Of a stretch of 13,361 nt of DNA, positions 1 through 8,458 are shown piece after piece. How positions within the stretch are numbered: the stretch's first letter is position 1; every line of letters starts with the position of its first letter. The notes under the pieces are model-generated. The model was not told the DNA's origin. It worked only from the letters and a program-made list of their open reading frames with translations, and ran no database searches. Position numbers and translations under genes: made by a program. The stretch covers positions 1 to 13,361 of the forward strand of contig JAJDAI010000730.1 in NCBI GenBank assembly GCA_029261955.1. The letters run 5' to 3'. This stretch comes from Deltaproteobacteria bacterium (GTDB lineage Bacteria > Myxococcota_A > UBA796 > UBA9615).

Positions 1-1323
1 CGAGCCCGTGAGCACGTTGAGGAAGAAGAGGCAGCGAGCCACCTGCCAGCCGCCGCGGTTGCCCATCGACGCCGCGCGCCAGTTGTGGGCCGCGACCTTG
101 TTGCCGGCGTTGGCGATGTACTTCGCGGCCTCGCGGATGCGCTCCACGGGGACCTGCGACTCGGTGGCGGCGCGCTCGAAGGTGAAGCCGCGGTACAGCG
201 ACTTGAGCACGTCGACAAAGGCCGACCAGGCCCACGGGGTATCCCCCTTCGCAGCCCGCGCAGCGCTCAACACCTTCTTGGTCTCGTCGTCCTCCAGGAA
301 GCCCTCGGCGGCGTCCAGGAACACGTCCCAGTTCACCCACTTCTTCACGAAGGCCTGGTCCCAGCGGTCGGTCTGGAGCAGGTGGTTGATGATCGCGAGC
401 AGCAGCACGGACTCGCTGCCCGGCCAGGTCGGCAGCCAGACGTCGGACTTCGCCGCGGTGTTCGAGAGCCGCGGGTCCAGCGTGATGATCTTCGCGCCCT
501 TGCGCTGCGCTTCGATGATGCGCTGGGCGTGGGGGTTGAAGTAGTGCCCCGACTCCAGGTGCGCGCTGATGAGCACGATGGCGCGGGCGTTGGCGTAGTC
601 CGGGCTGGGCCGGTCGGCGCCCGACCAGAAGGTGTAGCCGGCGCGGCTCGCGGCGGAGCAGATGTTGGTGTGGGAGTTGTGCCCATCCACGCCCCAGGCC
701 TGGATGGTGCGGTTGGCGTAGTGGTCCTCTCCCGGACGGCCCACGTGGTACATGATCCCGTCGCGGCGCTTCGCACGAGAGGCCCGCATCTTGTTGGCGA
801 TGTCGTCCATCGCCTCCTGCCAGGTCACGCGCTTCCACTTGCCCTCGCCGCGCTTCCCGACCCGCTTCATGGGGTGGAGGATCCGCTCGGGGTCGTAGGT
901 CTGATTGTGGGTCGCGGGGCCCTTGGCGCAGTTGCGGCCCCGGCTGCCGGGGTGGGCTGGGTTGCCCTCGAACTTGCGGATCTCGAAGGTGCCCTTGTCG
1001 ACGTAGGCCATCAGCCCGCAGGCGGACTCGCAGTTGAAGCAGACGGTGGGGACCATCGTGTAGCGGCGCGCGACCTTCTTCGGCCACGCCTTCGCATCCC
1101 ACTCGACCCAGTCGTCCCAGTGCTCGGGCGGCGGGTACTGCGACAGGCGGCCGTCGGGGTGCTGGACCTCCGTCAGCTTGACCGGCTGCCCCTCGTGCAC
1201 CGAGTACACGGGCTGCTGCATGCCCTCGGTGGAGACCGGGACCCGGCCGGTGCGCATGCGCTCGCCCTGCTTCGCGACCGCTTGGGCGAGGCGTCCCAGG
1301 AAGGTGTCGGTGGGGGAGCTCAT
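1..1323 (-). CDS. Molybdopterin oxidoreductase (PsrA/PhsA/SoeA-like), N-terminal 441 residues, cut by window edge
   Basis: This is the catalytic subunit of a complex iron-sulfur molybdoenzyme, read in one open frame from the ATG at 1323 to the left edge. A strong AGGAGGT ribosome site lies at 1333-1339. Residues 95-132 carry the [4Fe-4S] motif Cx2Cx3Cx29C (C95, C98, C102, C132). The stretch HNSHTNIC puts C221 where this family usually has its molybdenum ligand. The N-terminus has no Tat signal: there is no hydrophobic stretch after the scattered arginines, so a cytoplasmic active site is likely. That is typical of sulfite dehydrogenase SoeA and unlike periplasmic polysulfide or thiosulfate reductases. 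The gene is last in the visible sulfur operon and its ATGA overlaps the stop of the FeS-NrfD gene, its expected electron-transfer and membrane partner. The substrate is inferred from context; sulfite oxidation is my first choice and sulfur or polysulfide reduction the alternative. Confidence 0.92.
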   Translation of the reverse strand, partial: MSSPTDTFLGRLAQAVAKQGERMRTGRVPVSTEGMQQPVYSVHEGQPVKLTEVQHPDGRLSQYPPPEHWDDWVEWDAKAWPKKVARRYTMVPTVCFNCESACGLMAYVDKGTFEIRKFEGNPAHPGSRGRNCAKGPATHNQTYDPERILHPMKRVGKRGEGKWKRVTWQEAMDDIANKMRASRAKRRDGIMYHVGRPGEDHYANRTIQAWGVDGHNSHTNICSAASRAGYTFWSGADRPSPDYANARAIVLISAHLESGHYFNPHAQRIIEAQRKGAKIITLDPRLSNTAAKSDVWLPTWPGSESVLLLAIINHLLQTDRWDQAFVKKWVNWDVFLDAAEGFLEDDETKKVLSAARAAKGDTPWAWSAFVDVLKSLYRGFTFERAATESQVPVERIREAAKYIANAGNKVAAHNWRAASMGNRGGWQVARCLFFLNVLTGS

Positions 1324-3002
1324 GAGTTCGGGACCTCCTGCGGGGCCATGACGAAGGCGTGTTCGAAGAGGTACAGGCCGGCGATGGAGGCGACGGCGCC
1401 GAGGGCGGCAAGGAAGCCGCCGCCGGGGACCAGGAGCGCCAGCGGCACGAGGTGCCCGACCACGATGGAGCCGATCCAGAACTGGTTCTTGTAGCGGCCG
1501 TGGCTGATCTCGTGAGCGGCCCGAGCCGCCACCTCGCTGGCGTGCGGCATGCCGAACTCGCCGAGCAGGGTGACGAAGAGGTCGACGGCGAGTGAGATCC
1601 CGAAGGTCCAGCGCACCGCGGAGAGCAGCTCCGGCGGCACCGTGACCACCAGGTCGATCAGCAGGACCCCGGCCGCACCCATCATCACCGCCTGGATCAG
1701 CAGGTGAGGAGGCAGCAGCGGGCTCTGCCAGAGGTCGCGGCCCTCGGCCTGTCCGAAGAGGAAGGCGGTGTAGATGGCCGTGCCGAGCGCGAGGGGCAGC
1801 GCCGCGATCAGAAGCGGCGTCCTCAGCGCCGCAGCGAGCCCGCCGTCGATGCCGAGCACCGCCGCCGTCTCGAGGGCCCACCAGAGCCCGACGACCGTGC
1901 TGAAGCCCATCAGGAAGAGGGCGCCGCGGGCCAGCCAGGAGCGCCAGTTGGGTCGCGCGAGGATGTAGAGGAAGCGCTCGGGGCGCTCCAGGTCGCCGAC
2001 CAGCAGGGCGGTCGTGGCCAGCATCATCACCGTGCTCAGCAGCCCGGCCGCGACCGCGGTTCCGCCGTCGAAGGGCAGGCCCATCAGCCAGGCGACGCCG
2101 AGGACCAGGAGGAGTCCCGAGCCGATGCCCTTCGTGACCAGGTAGGCCGGCACCGGCCAGTGCCAGGGCACCTTGTGCTGCGCGTTGTAGCCGACCTGCA
2201 CCATGTGCTCGGCGCGGCTGCCGCCGATCTGGATGGGGCCAGCCTCGGGCAGGCCCTGGGGCTGGGGCGGACGCAGCGCGACCCCGCTCCCGCCCACCTG
2301 CGGCAGCGCCCTCACCGGGGTCGCCGCGAAGGTGGGGGGATGGAGCGGCAGCACGTCCGCCGTCGCGAACATCGTCGGGGTGCGCTCGGTCGCCGTGGGG
2401 TGCAGGTTCACGTCGGTGCCGTTGATGTAGAACACCTTCGGCGCGGTGCCCTGCTCGGGCTTGCGCACGGTGACCTTCTCCCGCGCGAGCACCTGTGCGA
2501 TCTCGGTGGTCGGATCGTTGAGATCCCCACTCAGGATGGCGTGCGCGGGGCAGACGACGACGCAGGCCGGCTCCAGGCCGACGTCGATGCGCGGCGCGCA
2601 GAAGTTGCACTTCGCTGCGGTCAGCGACTCGGGGTCGATGTAGATCGCGTCGTAGGGGCAGGCCTGCATGCAGGCCTTGCAGCCGATGCAGGCGTCGCTC
2701 GCGAACTCCACGATGCCGTCGTCCCGCTGGTACATCGCCTGCGTGGGGCAGATGCGCGTGCAGGGCGGGTTGTTGCAGTGGTTGCAGCGGGTGACCTGGA
2801 AGTGGCGCTGCGTGTCGGGGAAGAGGCCCGTCTCGGTCGTCTTGACCCAGGTCCGGTAGACGCCCAGCGGCACCTCGTTCTCGCTCTTGCAGGCGGTGCT
2901 GCAGGCGTGGCAGCCGATGCAGCTGCGCCCGTCGATGACGAAGCCGTGGTTGGGGCTGTGGCTCACCGACTTGGGGGTGCCTGCGTCGTGACTTCGGCTC
3001 AT
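1320..3002 (-). CDS. Ferredoxin (four [4Fe-4S]) fused to NrfD-type membrane subunit
   Basis: This 560-residue protein combines two subunits that are usually separate: the DmsB/PsrB-like electron-transfer subunit and the NrfD/PsrC-like quinone-reacting membrane anchor. Residues 28-38 read CIGCHACSTAC, followed by CNHCNNPPCTRIC, CIGCKACMQAC and CNFC...CVVVC, enough cysteines for four cubane clusters. A Pro-rich linker leads to a C-terminal half with about eight or more hydrophobic helices and the NrfD-like phrase DLERPERFLYILARPNWRSWLARG. I place the start at the ATG at 3002 rather than upstream at 3041. It overlaps the previous stop as ATGA, has a GAGGTG ribosome site 5 bases upstream, and begins just before the ferredoxin domain. 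There is no Tat signal, so the FeS domain should face the cytoplasm together with the molybdoenzyme. Its likely role is electron exchange between that enzyme and the quinone pool. Confidence 0.93.
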   Translation of the reverse strand: MSRSHDAGTPKSVSHSPNHGFVIDGRSCIGCHACSTACKSENEVPLGVYRTWVKTTETGLFPDTQRHFQVTRCNHCNNPPCTRICPTQAMYQRDDGIVEFASDACIGCKACMQACPYDAIYIDPESLTAAKCNFCAPRIDVGLEPACVVVCPAHAILSGDLNDPTTEIAQVLAREKVTVRKPEQGTAPKVFYINGTDVNLHPTATERTPTMFATADVLPLHPPTFAATPVRALPQVGGSGVALRPPQPQGLPEAGPIQIGGSRAEHMVQVGYNAQHKVPWHWPVPAYLVTKGIGSGLLLVLGVAWLMGLPFDGGTAVAAGLLSTVMMLATTALLVGDLERPERFLYILARPNWRSWLARGALFLMGFSTVVGLWWALETAAVLGIDGGLAAALRTPLLIAALPLALGTAIYTAFLFGQAEGRDLWQSPLLPPHLLIQAVMMGAAGVLLIDLVVTVPPELLSAVRWTFGISLAVDLFVTLLGEFGMPHASEVAARAAHEISHGRYKNQFWIGSIVVGHLVPLALLVPGGGFLAALGAVASIAGLYLFEHAFVMAPQEVPNS

Positions 3003-3439
3003 GTGTGCACCTCGGCGCGCCGCGCCATCCAAGCGTCCCACCAGCGGAACAGCACCATCCCCGCGATCATCCCGGGCATGAAGACGAAGGCCTCGTTCAT
3101 GCCCGAGCCGAAGCCCACGATCGCCGGCCCCGGGCAGAAGCCCGCGATGGACCAGCCGATGCCGAAGAGGGACGCCCCGATCAGCAGCCGCGGCGTGATG
3201 TCGGTGCGGCTGGGGATCTGGAAGCGTCCGCCCAGCAGCGGCGCAGAGCGCTTCGTGATCAAGCGGAAGGCGATGGCGTAGACCACCAACGCGCCGCCCA
3301 TGACCAGCGCGAGGCTCGGATCCCAGGCGCCGGTGACGTCCAGGAAGCCGATGACCTTGGCCGGCTGGGTCATGCCTGCGACGACGAGGCCGGCGGCGAA
3401 CAGAACGCCTGCCAGGAAGGCGGAGACCTGGTACTTCAA
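2999..3439 (-). CDS. YeeE/YedE half-protein, C-terminal type (DUF6691/PmpB-like sulfur transporter)
   Basis: This 146-residue, strongly hydrophobic membrane protein has about four helices and the motif GFCPGPA (C102), typical of the C-terminal half of YeeE/YedE (DUF395) proteins. The full-length relative TsuA carries thiosulfate through a pore lined with conserved cysteines, and split pairs (PmpA/PmpB) accompany persulfide dioxygenases in BigR/PmpR operons. The start is TTG at 3439, supported by a GGAGG ribosome site at 3446-3450 (6-base spacing) and by TTGA overlap with the upstream stop. It probably pairs with the preceding gene to form one channel for thiosulfate or another sulfane-sulfur compound. 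The family is clear; the substrate is inferred. Confidence 0.9.
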   Translation of the reverse strand: MKYQVSAFLAGVLFAAGLVVAGMTQPAKVIGFLDVTGAWDPSLALVMGGALVVYAIAFRLITKRSAPLLGGRFQIPSRTDITPRLLIGASLFGIGWSIAGFCPGPAIVGFGSGMNEAFVFMPGMIAGMVLFRWWDAWMARRAEVHT

Positions 3440-3867
3440 AGCGTGCCTCCGAAGAGCTGCGTGACGATCGTCGCGGTGATGGCGCCGGTGGCCATGAAGG
3501 TGACGGTGGCGACCATGGAGCGGGGCGAGACGCGGCTGATGCCGCAGACCCCGTGGCCCGAGGTGCAGCCCGAACCCAGGCGGGTCCCGAAGCCGACGAT
3601 CACCCCGGCCACCGCAATCGCAGGAGCCGAGCGCTCCACGTCCACGGCGAAGCCCGAGGGCATCAGGAAGCCCATCATCACGCCGCCGACCAGCAGCCCG
3701 CCCACGAAGGCCAGGCGCCAGCCGATCTCGCCGGGCTTCGGCCCGATGAGCCCCGAGACGATCCCGCTGATGCCTGCGATCCGCCCGTGGAAGAGCATCA
3801 TCGCCGCCGCCGACAGGCCGATGAGCACGCCTCCGATGGTGGCGGCGATGGGGGTGAAGTTCTCCAT
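3436..3867 (-). CDS. YeeE/YedE half-protein, N-terminal type (PmpA-like sulfur transporter)
   Basis: This 143-residue membrane protein begins MENFTPIAATIGG and contains the YeeE/YedE signature GSGCTSGHGVCG (C101 and C108) between hydrophobic helices. It matches the N-terminal half of full-length YeeE/YedE channels, and the next gene supplies the other half. The open frame continues upstream to about 4047, but that extension lies inside the dioxygenase gene and is Arg-rich shadow sequence. The ATG at 3867 shares its A with the stop of the dioxygenase (TGATG), a typical re-initiation junction, and it lacks a strong ribosome site of its own. Likely role: the first half of a sulfane-sulfur or thiosulfate import channel feeding the dioxygenase. 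Confidence 0.9.
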   Translation of the reverse strand: MENFTPIAATIGGVLIGLSAAAMMLFHGRIAGISGIVSGLIGPKPGEIGWRLAFVGGLLVGGVMMGFLMPSGFAVDVERSAPAIAVAGVIVGFGTRLGSGCTSGHGVCGISRVSPRSMVATVTFMATGAITATIVTQLFGGTL

Positions 3868-4940
3868 CAGTGGCGCTCGGGGACTGCGGGGGTCTGCACC
3901 GTCGCGCGGCCCTCGTCGTTCCAGATCATCATCCCGCCGTTCATGGACGCGACGTGCTGGAAGCCCATGGACTCGAGCAGGGCGGCGGCCGTGCCCGAGC
4001 GCCCGCCGCTGCGGCAGATGGTGACCAGGGGCGCCGCGCGGTCCCACTTCTGGGCGGCGGCGGACACCGTCGCCAGGGGCACGAGCTCGGCATCGACGAT
4101 GTGGCCGAGCTCGCCGGTGAACTCGCCGGGCTCCCGGACGTCGATCAGGCGGACCCGGCCGAAGCGGGCGACGACCCAGCCGGTGTCCACCTCGGGGATG
4201 CCGTCGTGGCTGCGCACCACGTGGCCCCAGGCGGCGGGGGCGGGCTTGACCTCGGGCAGCCCGCAGCGCTGGTTGGCCGGCACGGCCTCGGCCAGCTTCT
4301 TCGGCGGGGCGAGCTTCAGCTTGCCCATGATGTCGCTGAACTCCTCCAGGGAGGTGCCGCCGAGGCGCGGGTTGTGCCGCATCTCCTCACCGATGGTGCT
4401 GACCGTGCGGCCCTTGTAGTCGTGGCCCGGGTAGACCGAGGTCGAGTTGGGCAGGCTGAACAGCTTGCTGTGCACGCTGGAGTACAGCGTCTCGGCGCTG
4501 CCCTGCTGGAAGTCCGTGCGGCCGCAGCCCCGGACGAGGAGGGTGTCGCCTGTGAACACGGCCCCGGCGTCGGCCACGTAGAAGCTCATGCAGCCGTCGG
4601 TGTGCCCCGGCGTGGCGCGGCACTCGATGGTGTGGGGGCCGAACTCCACCGTGTCCCCGTCCTCCGCCGCGACGTCGACGCAGGGAGCGCCGCCCCGGGC
4701 CGACAGCACGCTCTTGCTGCCCAGCTTCTGCCGCAACAGGCCGGAGCCCGTGATGTGGTCGGCGTGCACGTGGGTCTCGAGCGTGAACTTCAGCCTCAGC
4801 CCCAGCTCGTCCAGGAGCTGCGCGTCGCGATCGACGTGCTCGCGGACGGGGTCGATGAGGACGGCCTCACCGCTCTCCTCGTCGCCGAGCAGGTAGGTGT
4901 AGGTGCAGGACTCGCGGTCGAAGAGCTGACGAAAAAGCAT
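3867..4940 (-). CDS. Persulfide dioxygenase-rhodanese fusion (ETHE1/Blh-like)
   Basis: This 357-residue cytoplasmic protein has an N-terminal metallo-beta-lactamase fold of the ETHE1 type (about residues 1-235) and a C-terminal rhodanese domain (about 255-350). THVHADH lies at 56-62. The predicted iron ligands H57, H113 and D132 have the same spacing (56 and 19 residues) as H79, H135 and D154 of human ETHE1. H173 lies in PGHDY. The rhodanese active-site loop is CRSGGRS with C309 as the sulfur-carrying cysteine. Known fusions of this kind oxidise glutathione persulfide to sulfite, the rhodanese part moving sulfur to or from thiosulfate. The ATG at 4940 has a GGGAG site 7 bases upstream. It is the first gene of the operon, behind a sigma-54 promoter, and the two YeeE halves follow, an order like the BigR/Pmp sulfide-detoxification operons. 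The enzyme family is very secure; the exact thiol substrate is not visible. Confidence 0.95.
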   Translation of the reverse strand: MLFRQLFDRESCTYTYLLGDEESGEAVLIDPVREHVDRDAQLLDELGLRLKFTLETHVHADHITGSGLLRQKLGSKSVLSARGGAPCVDVAAEDGDTVEFGPHTIECRATPGHTDGCMSFYVADAGAVFTGDTLLVRGCGRTDFQQGSAETLYSSVHSKLFSLPNSTSVYPGHDYKGRTVSTIGEEMRHNPRLGGTSLEEFSDIMGKLKLAPPKKLAEAVPANQRCGLPEVKPAPAAWGHVVRSHDGIPEVDTGWVVARFGRVRLIDVREPGEFTGELGHIVDAELVPLATVSAAAQKWDRAAPLVTICRSGGRSGTAAALLESMGFQHVASMNGGMMIWNDEGRATVQTPAVPERH

Positions 4941-4992
4941 GGTGCTTCTCCCGATGGTCTGGTTTGGGGGCAGGTGGCCCGGGCTGAGACAA

Positions 4993-5010
4993 GAGCAGCA
5001 TCCGTGCCAG
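4993..5010 (-). promoter_or_regulatory. Sigma-54 (-24/-12) promoter of the sulfur operon
   Basis: On the minus strand this reads CTGGCACGGATGCTGCTC. It matches the consensus TGGCACG-N4-TTGC except for the first T of TTGC, with the obligatory GG (5008-5007) and GC (4996-4995) exactly 10 bases apart. The predicted transcription start is near 4983, giving a leader of about 43 bases with a ribosome site before the ATG at 4940. A sigma-54 activator is encoded next door. Confidence 0.85.
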
Positions 5011-5101
5011 CTCCGATCCTGAGGTCCCAGGCACGCAGTTTGAGGGTTTTCGCACCATCCCGCTCACGCGCGGGTCCATACAGGTCGCGCCACGTCTCTC
5101 G

Positions 5102-5121
5102 ATGTTGCGACAGAGCGAAAC
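5102..5121. promoter_or_regulatory. Putative activator-binding site A
   Basis: ATGTTGCGACA followed by GAG and CGAAAC. The core TGTTGCGACA (5103-5112) is a palindrome with one mismatch. It lies about 95-105 bp upstream of the -24 element of the sulfur operon, a normal distance for a sigma-54 enhancer. The same 20-base pattern recurs at 5170-5189. Confidence 0.6.
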
Positions 5122-5179
5122 GGCACAGCCTCGTGGATCGGGCTTGCGGATCCCGAAGCTCGTCCCAAGATGTCGCGAC

Positions 5180-6127
<948 letters not shown>

Positions 6128-7780
6128 CGGCCTCGGCGACGGTCAGCCGCTGCTCGATGAGGGCGTCCAGGTGGGCGCGCTTCACGACCTCCCGCACCGG
6201 CCCCTTGGCGCCGGCCAGCACCAGGCGGATGCCCCGCTCCTGGTAGGCCTCCGCGAGGTCGTGCAGGGCGTGCGCGGCGGAGCTGTCGAGGTCGTTGATC
6301 GACGTCGCGTCGAGCACCACCGCCTGCAGGGGCTCGGTGGCCTCGGCCTCCAGGCGCTCGAGCGTGTCCTGCAGGAAGGTGACGTTGCCGAAGTAGTAGG
6401 CGGCGTCGAAGCGCACGGCGAGCACACCGGGCGTCGTCTCGGCCTCGGGGTGGTTCAGCACGTTGCGGTAGACCTCGGTCCCGGGCAGGCGCCCGAGCAC
6501 CGCGAAGTGCGGCCGCGTGCGCCGCGCCACGAACCAGAGCAGCGAGGCGCCGACGCCCACGACGATGCCCTGCTCGATGCCCAGGCTCAGGGTCGCGCCG
6601 AAGGTCAGGACCAGCAGCCCGAAGTCCGAGCGCTTGACCTGCCAGAGGTGCTTCGCCTCCTCGAGGTCGATGAGGCCGGCGACCGCGACGACGATGATGG
6701 CCGACAGCGACGCCTTGGGCATGTAGTGGAACAGCGGGGTCAGGAAGAGCAGGGACAGCCCGACCATCGCAGCCGTCACCATGCCGGCGAGCGGGGTGCG
6801 TGCGCCGGCCTGGTCGTTGACCGCGGAGCGCGAGAAGCCGCCCGTGACCGGGTAGCCGCCGAAGAAGGCCGCCGTGATGTTGGCGAGGCCCAGGCCGAAC
6901 AGCTCCTGATCGGGGTCGAGGCGCGCGCGGTGGCGGGCTGCGAAGACCTTCGCGACGGAGATGGACTCCATGAAGCCGACCAGCGCGATGGTGACCGCCG
7001 TGGGCAGCAGCACGCCCAGGGTCTCGGGGTCGAAGGTGGGCATCGAGGGCTTCGGCAGCCCCCCGGGCACCGCGCCGACGATGGCGACGCCCGCTGCGTC
7101 CAGCCCCATCAGGGCGACGGCTCCGGTCGCGATGCCCACGACGGCCAGCGCCCGGGGCGCCCGCGGCGCCCACTTCTTCAAGGCCACCAGGGCCCCGATC
7201 GAGCCGAGGCTGATGACGATCGTCTGGGGTTGGACCTCGCCGAGCCGCCCCAGGGCGTCCAGGAGGATGGCGTGCACGTGGTGGTTGCGCGCGAGCGGCA
7301 CCCCGAGCAGGTGCTTGAGCTGGCTGAAGCCGATGATGAGCGCGGCCGCCGAGGTGAAGCCGCTCACGACGGGGTGGGCCAGGAAATTCACCACGAAGCC
7401 GAGCTTCAGCACGCCCATGCCGGCCTGCATGAAGCCGACCAGGGCCGCCAGCGTGATGGCCAGGGCCACCGCCTCGGGGCTTCCGGGCGTCGCGATCTGC
7501 CCCACGCTCGCCGCGACGAGCAGGGAGACCATGGCGACGGGGCCCACGGCCAGCTGCCGCGAGCTGCCGAAGAGCGAGTAGATGAAGAGCGGGATGGCCG
7601 AGGCGTACAGGCCGATGACCGGGGGCAGCCCGGCGAGCAGCGCGTAGGCCATCGCCTGGGGCACGAGCATGACCGCGACGGTCAGCCCGGCCGAGACATC
7701 AGAACCCAGATCACCGCGCTTGTAGTTGCGGAGCCAGGGGGCGAGGGGGTGCAGGCGGACAAGTCGCATGCCCGATGTAA

Positions 7781-7798
7781 AAGCATGCGGCGTGCCAG
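7781..7798 (-). promoter_or_regulatory. Sigma-54 (-24/-12) promoter of the SulP gene
   Basis: On the minus strand this reads CTGGCACGCCGCATGCTT. It has a perfect TGGCACG -24 box and ATGC in place of TTGC, with GG (7796-7795) and GC (7784-7783) exactly 10 bases apart. Its CTGGCACG half is identical to the sulfur-operon promoter. The predicted start is near 7771, only about two bases before the SulP ATG. Confidence 0.75.
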
Positions 7799-7847
7799 CT
7801 CTGAACAGAGGCTTCCTGGGGCGTTCTCGGGTATTCACGATTCAGGA

Positions 7848-7867
7848 TGTCGCATGTTGGTGCAACA
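7848..7867. promoter_or_regulatory. Putative activator-binding half-sites upstream of SulP
   Basis: On the minus strand this reads TGTTG, then 10 bases, then CGACA: the two halves of TGTTGCGACA separated by about one extra helical turn. The spacer also holds CAACA, making TGTTG-N3-CAACA (7855-7867) an inverted repeat. It lies 51-70 bp upstream of the -24 box, a plausible enhancer position in the 104-bp SulP upstream gap (7770-7873). The match is looser than sites A and B. Confidence 0.4.
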
Positions 7868-7873
7868 AGCTCG

Positions 7874-8425
7874 CTACGGTTCGTCGCCCCCGACCCGCGG
7901 CTCGGTGGGGTCGATGACCGGCGGCCCCCAGCTGACCGCGAAGGTCGCGATCACCTCGGCCCGGTCGGCGGCCGGGCCGCTGATGTGCGGGGGCCCGATG
8001 AGGAAGGTGTCGAGGTCGGCGAGCCAGCCGTCCGCGGGCTCCGCGCGGGGCACGGTCGACCGGACGAGCAGGTACTCCGCCGGGCCGTCGTCTTCGCTGT
8101 TGTAGCCGGGCGCTCCGGGCTCGTCGGGGGGATGCGGCGCGTTGGGATCGACCCGCTCCACGCCCTCGCGCCCCACCCAGACCAGCCCCCGGGAGGGGTA
8201 GACGGACCGCAGCCCGCGGCTGTTCCGCTGGAGCAGGTGCAGGTAGCTGCCTTCGGGGGCCTGCACCAGGAAGTGCACGCTGGCGTCGCGCGGCAGCTCC
8301 TCGTCGGCGGCCGCGCTGCGCAGCGTCGCGCCGGATTCGTCCACCAGGTCGAGCGCGATCGACGCCGGCGTGCTCTCACCGGCCTGGGCCGCGCCGAAGC
8401 AGAGCAGCAGCAGGAACCACCTCAA
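7874..8425 (-). CDS. Exported DUF4384-like protein of unknown function
   Basis: This 183-residue protein has a clear signal peptide (MRWFLLLLCFGAAQAG, likely cut after AQA). The core resembles DUF4384: a beta-rich domain in which VHFLVQAPEGSYLHLLQRNSRGLRSVYPS matches the usual 'polar-aromatic Tyr-Leu ... Gly ... Leu-Pro' pattern. The C-terminal part (FAVSWGPPVIDP) is again beta-like. The start is TTG at 8425, preceded only by a G-run at 8433-8437 and no standard Shine-Dalgarno. It lies 33 bp downstream of the PD40 propeller gene and is probably co-transcribed with it. DUF4384 domains often occur with caspase-like or surface-associated proteins, but here the function is unknown. Confidence 0.75.
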   Translation of the reverse strand: MRWFLLLLCFGAAQAGESTPASIALDLVDESGATLRSAAADEELPRDASVHFLVQAPEGSYLHLLQRNSRGLRSVYPSRGLVWVGREGVERVDPNAPHPPDEPGAPGYNSEDDGPAEYLLVRSTVPRAEPADGWLADLDTFLIGPPHISGPAADRAEVIATFAVSWGPPVIDPTEPRVGGDEP

Positions 8426-8458
8426 GGTCGAACCCCCAGGGAAGACAGCAGCCCGAGG

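Larger units (their letters stand above)
4941..5179. other. Divergent regulatory region between sulfur operon and its regulator
   Basis: This 239-bp gap between divergent start codons holds the -24/-12 promoter of the sulfur operon and two TGTYGCGACA palindromes, annotated separately. No convincing sigma-70 promoter for the plus-strand regulator is visible, nor a clear IHF site. The extra codons of the longer regulator frame starting at 5102 fall here. Confidence 0.7.

Noticed and set aside
85..1494. Long plus-strand frame opposite the molybdoenzyme
   Set aside because: Its composition is that of an antisense shadow in GC-rich DNA, while the opposite strand encodes a clear cofactor-binding enzyme.
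5102..5179. Longer N-terminus of the sigma-54 activator
   Set aside because: The 26 extra residues have no domain character, and the DNA carries the operator-like repeat; not fully excluded.
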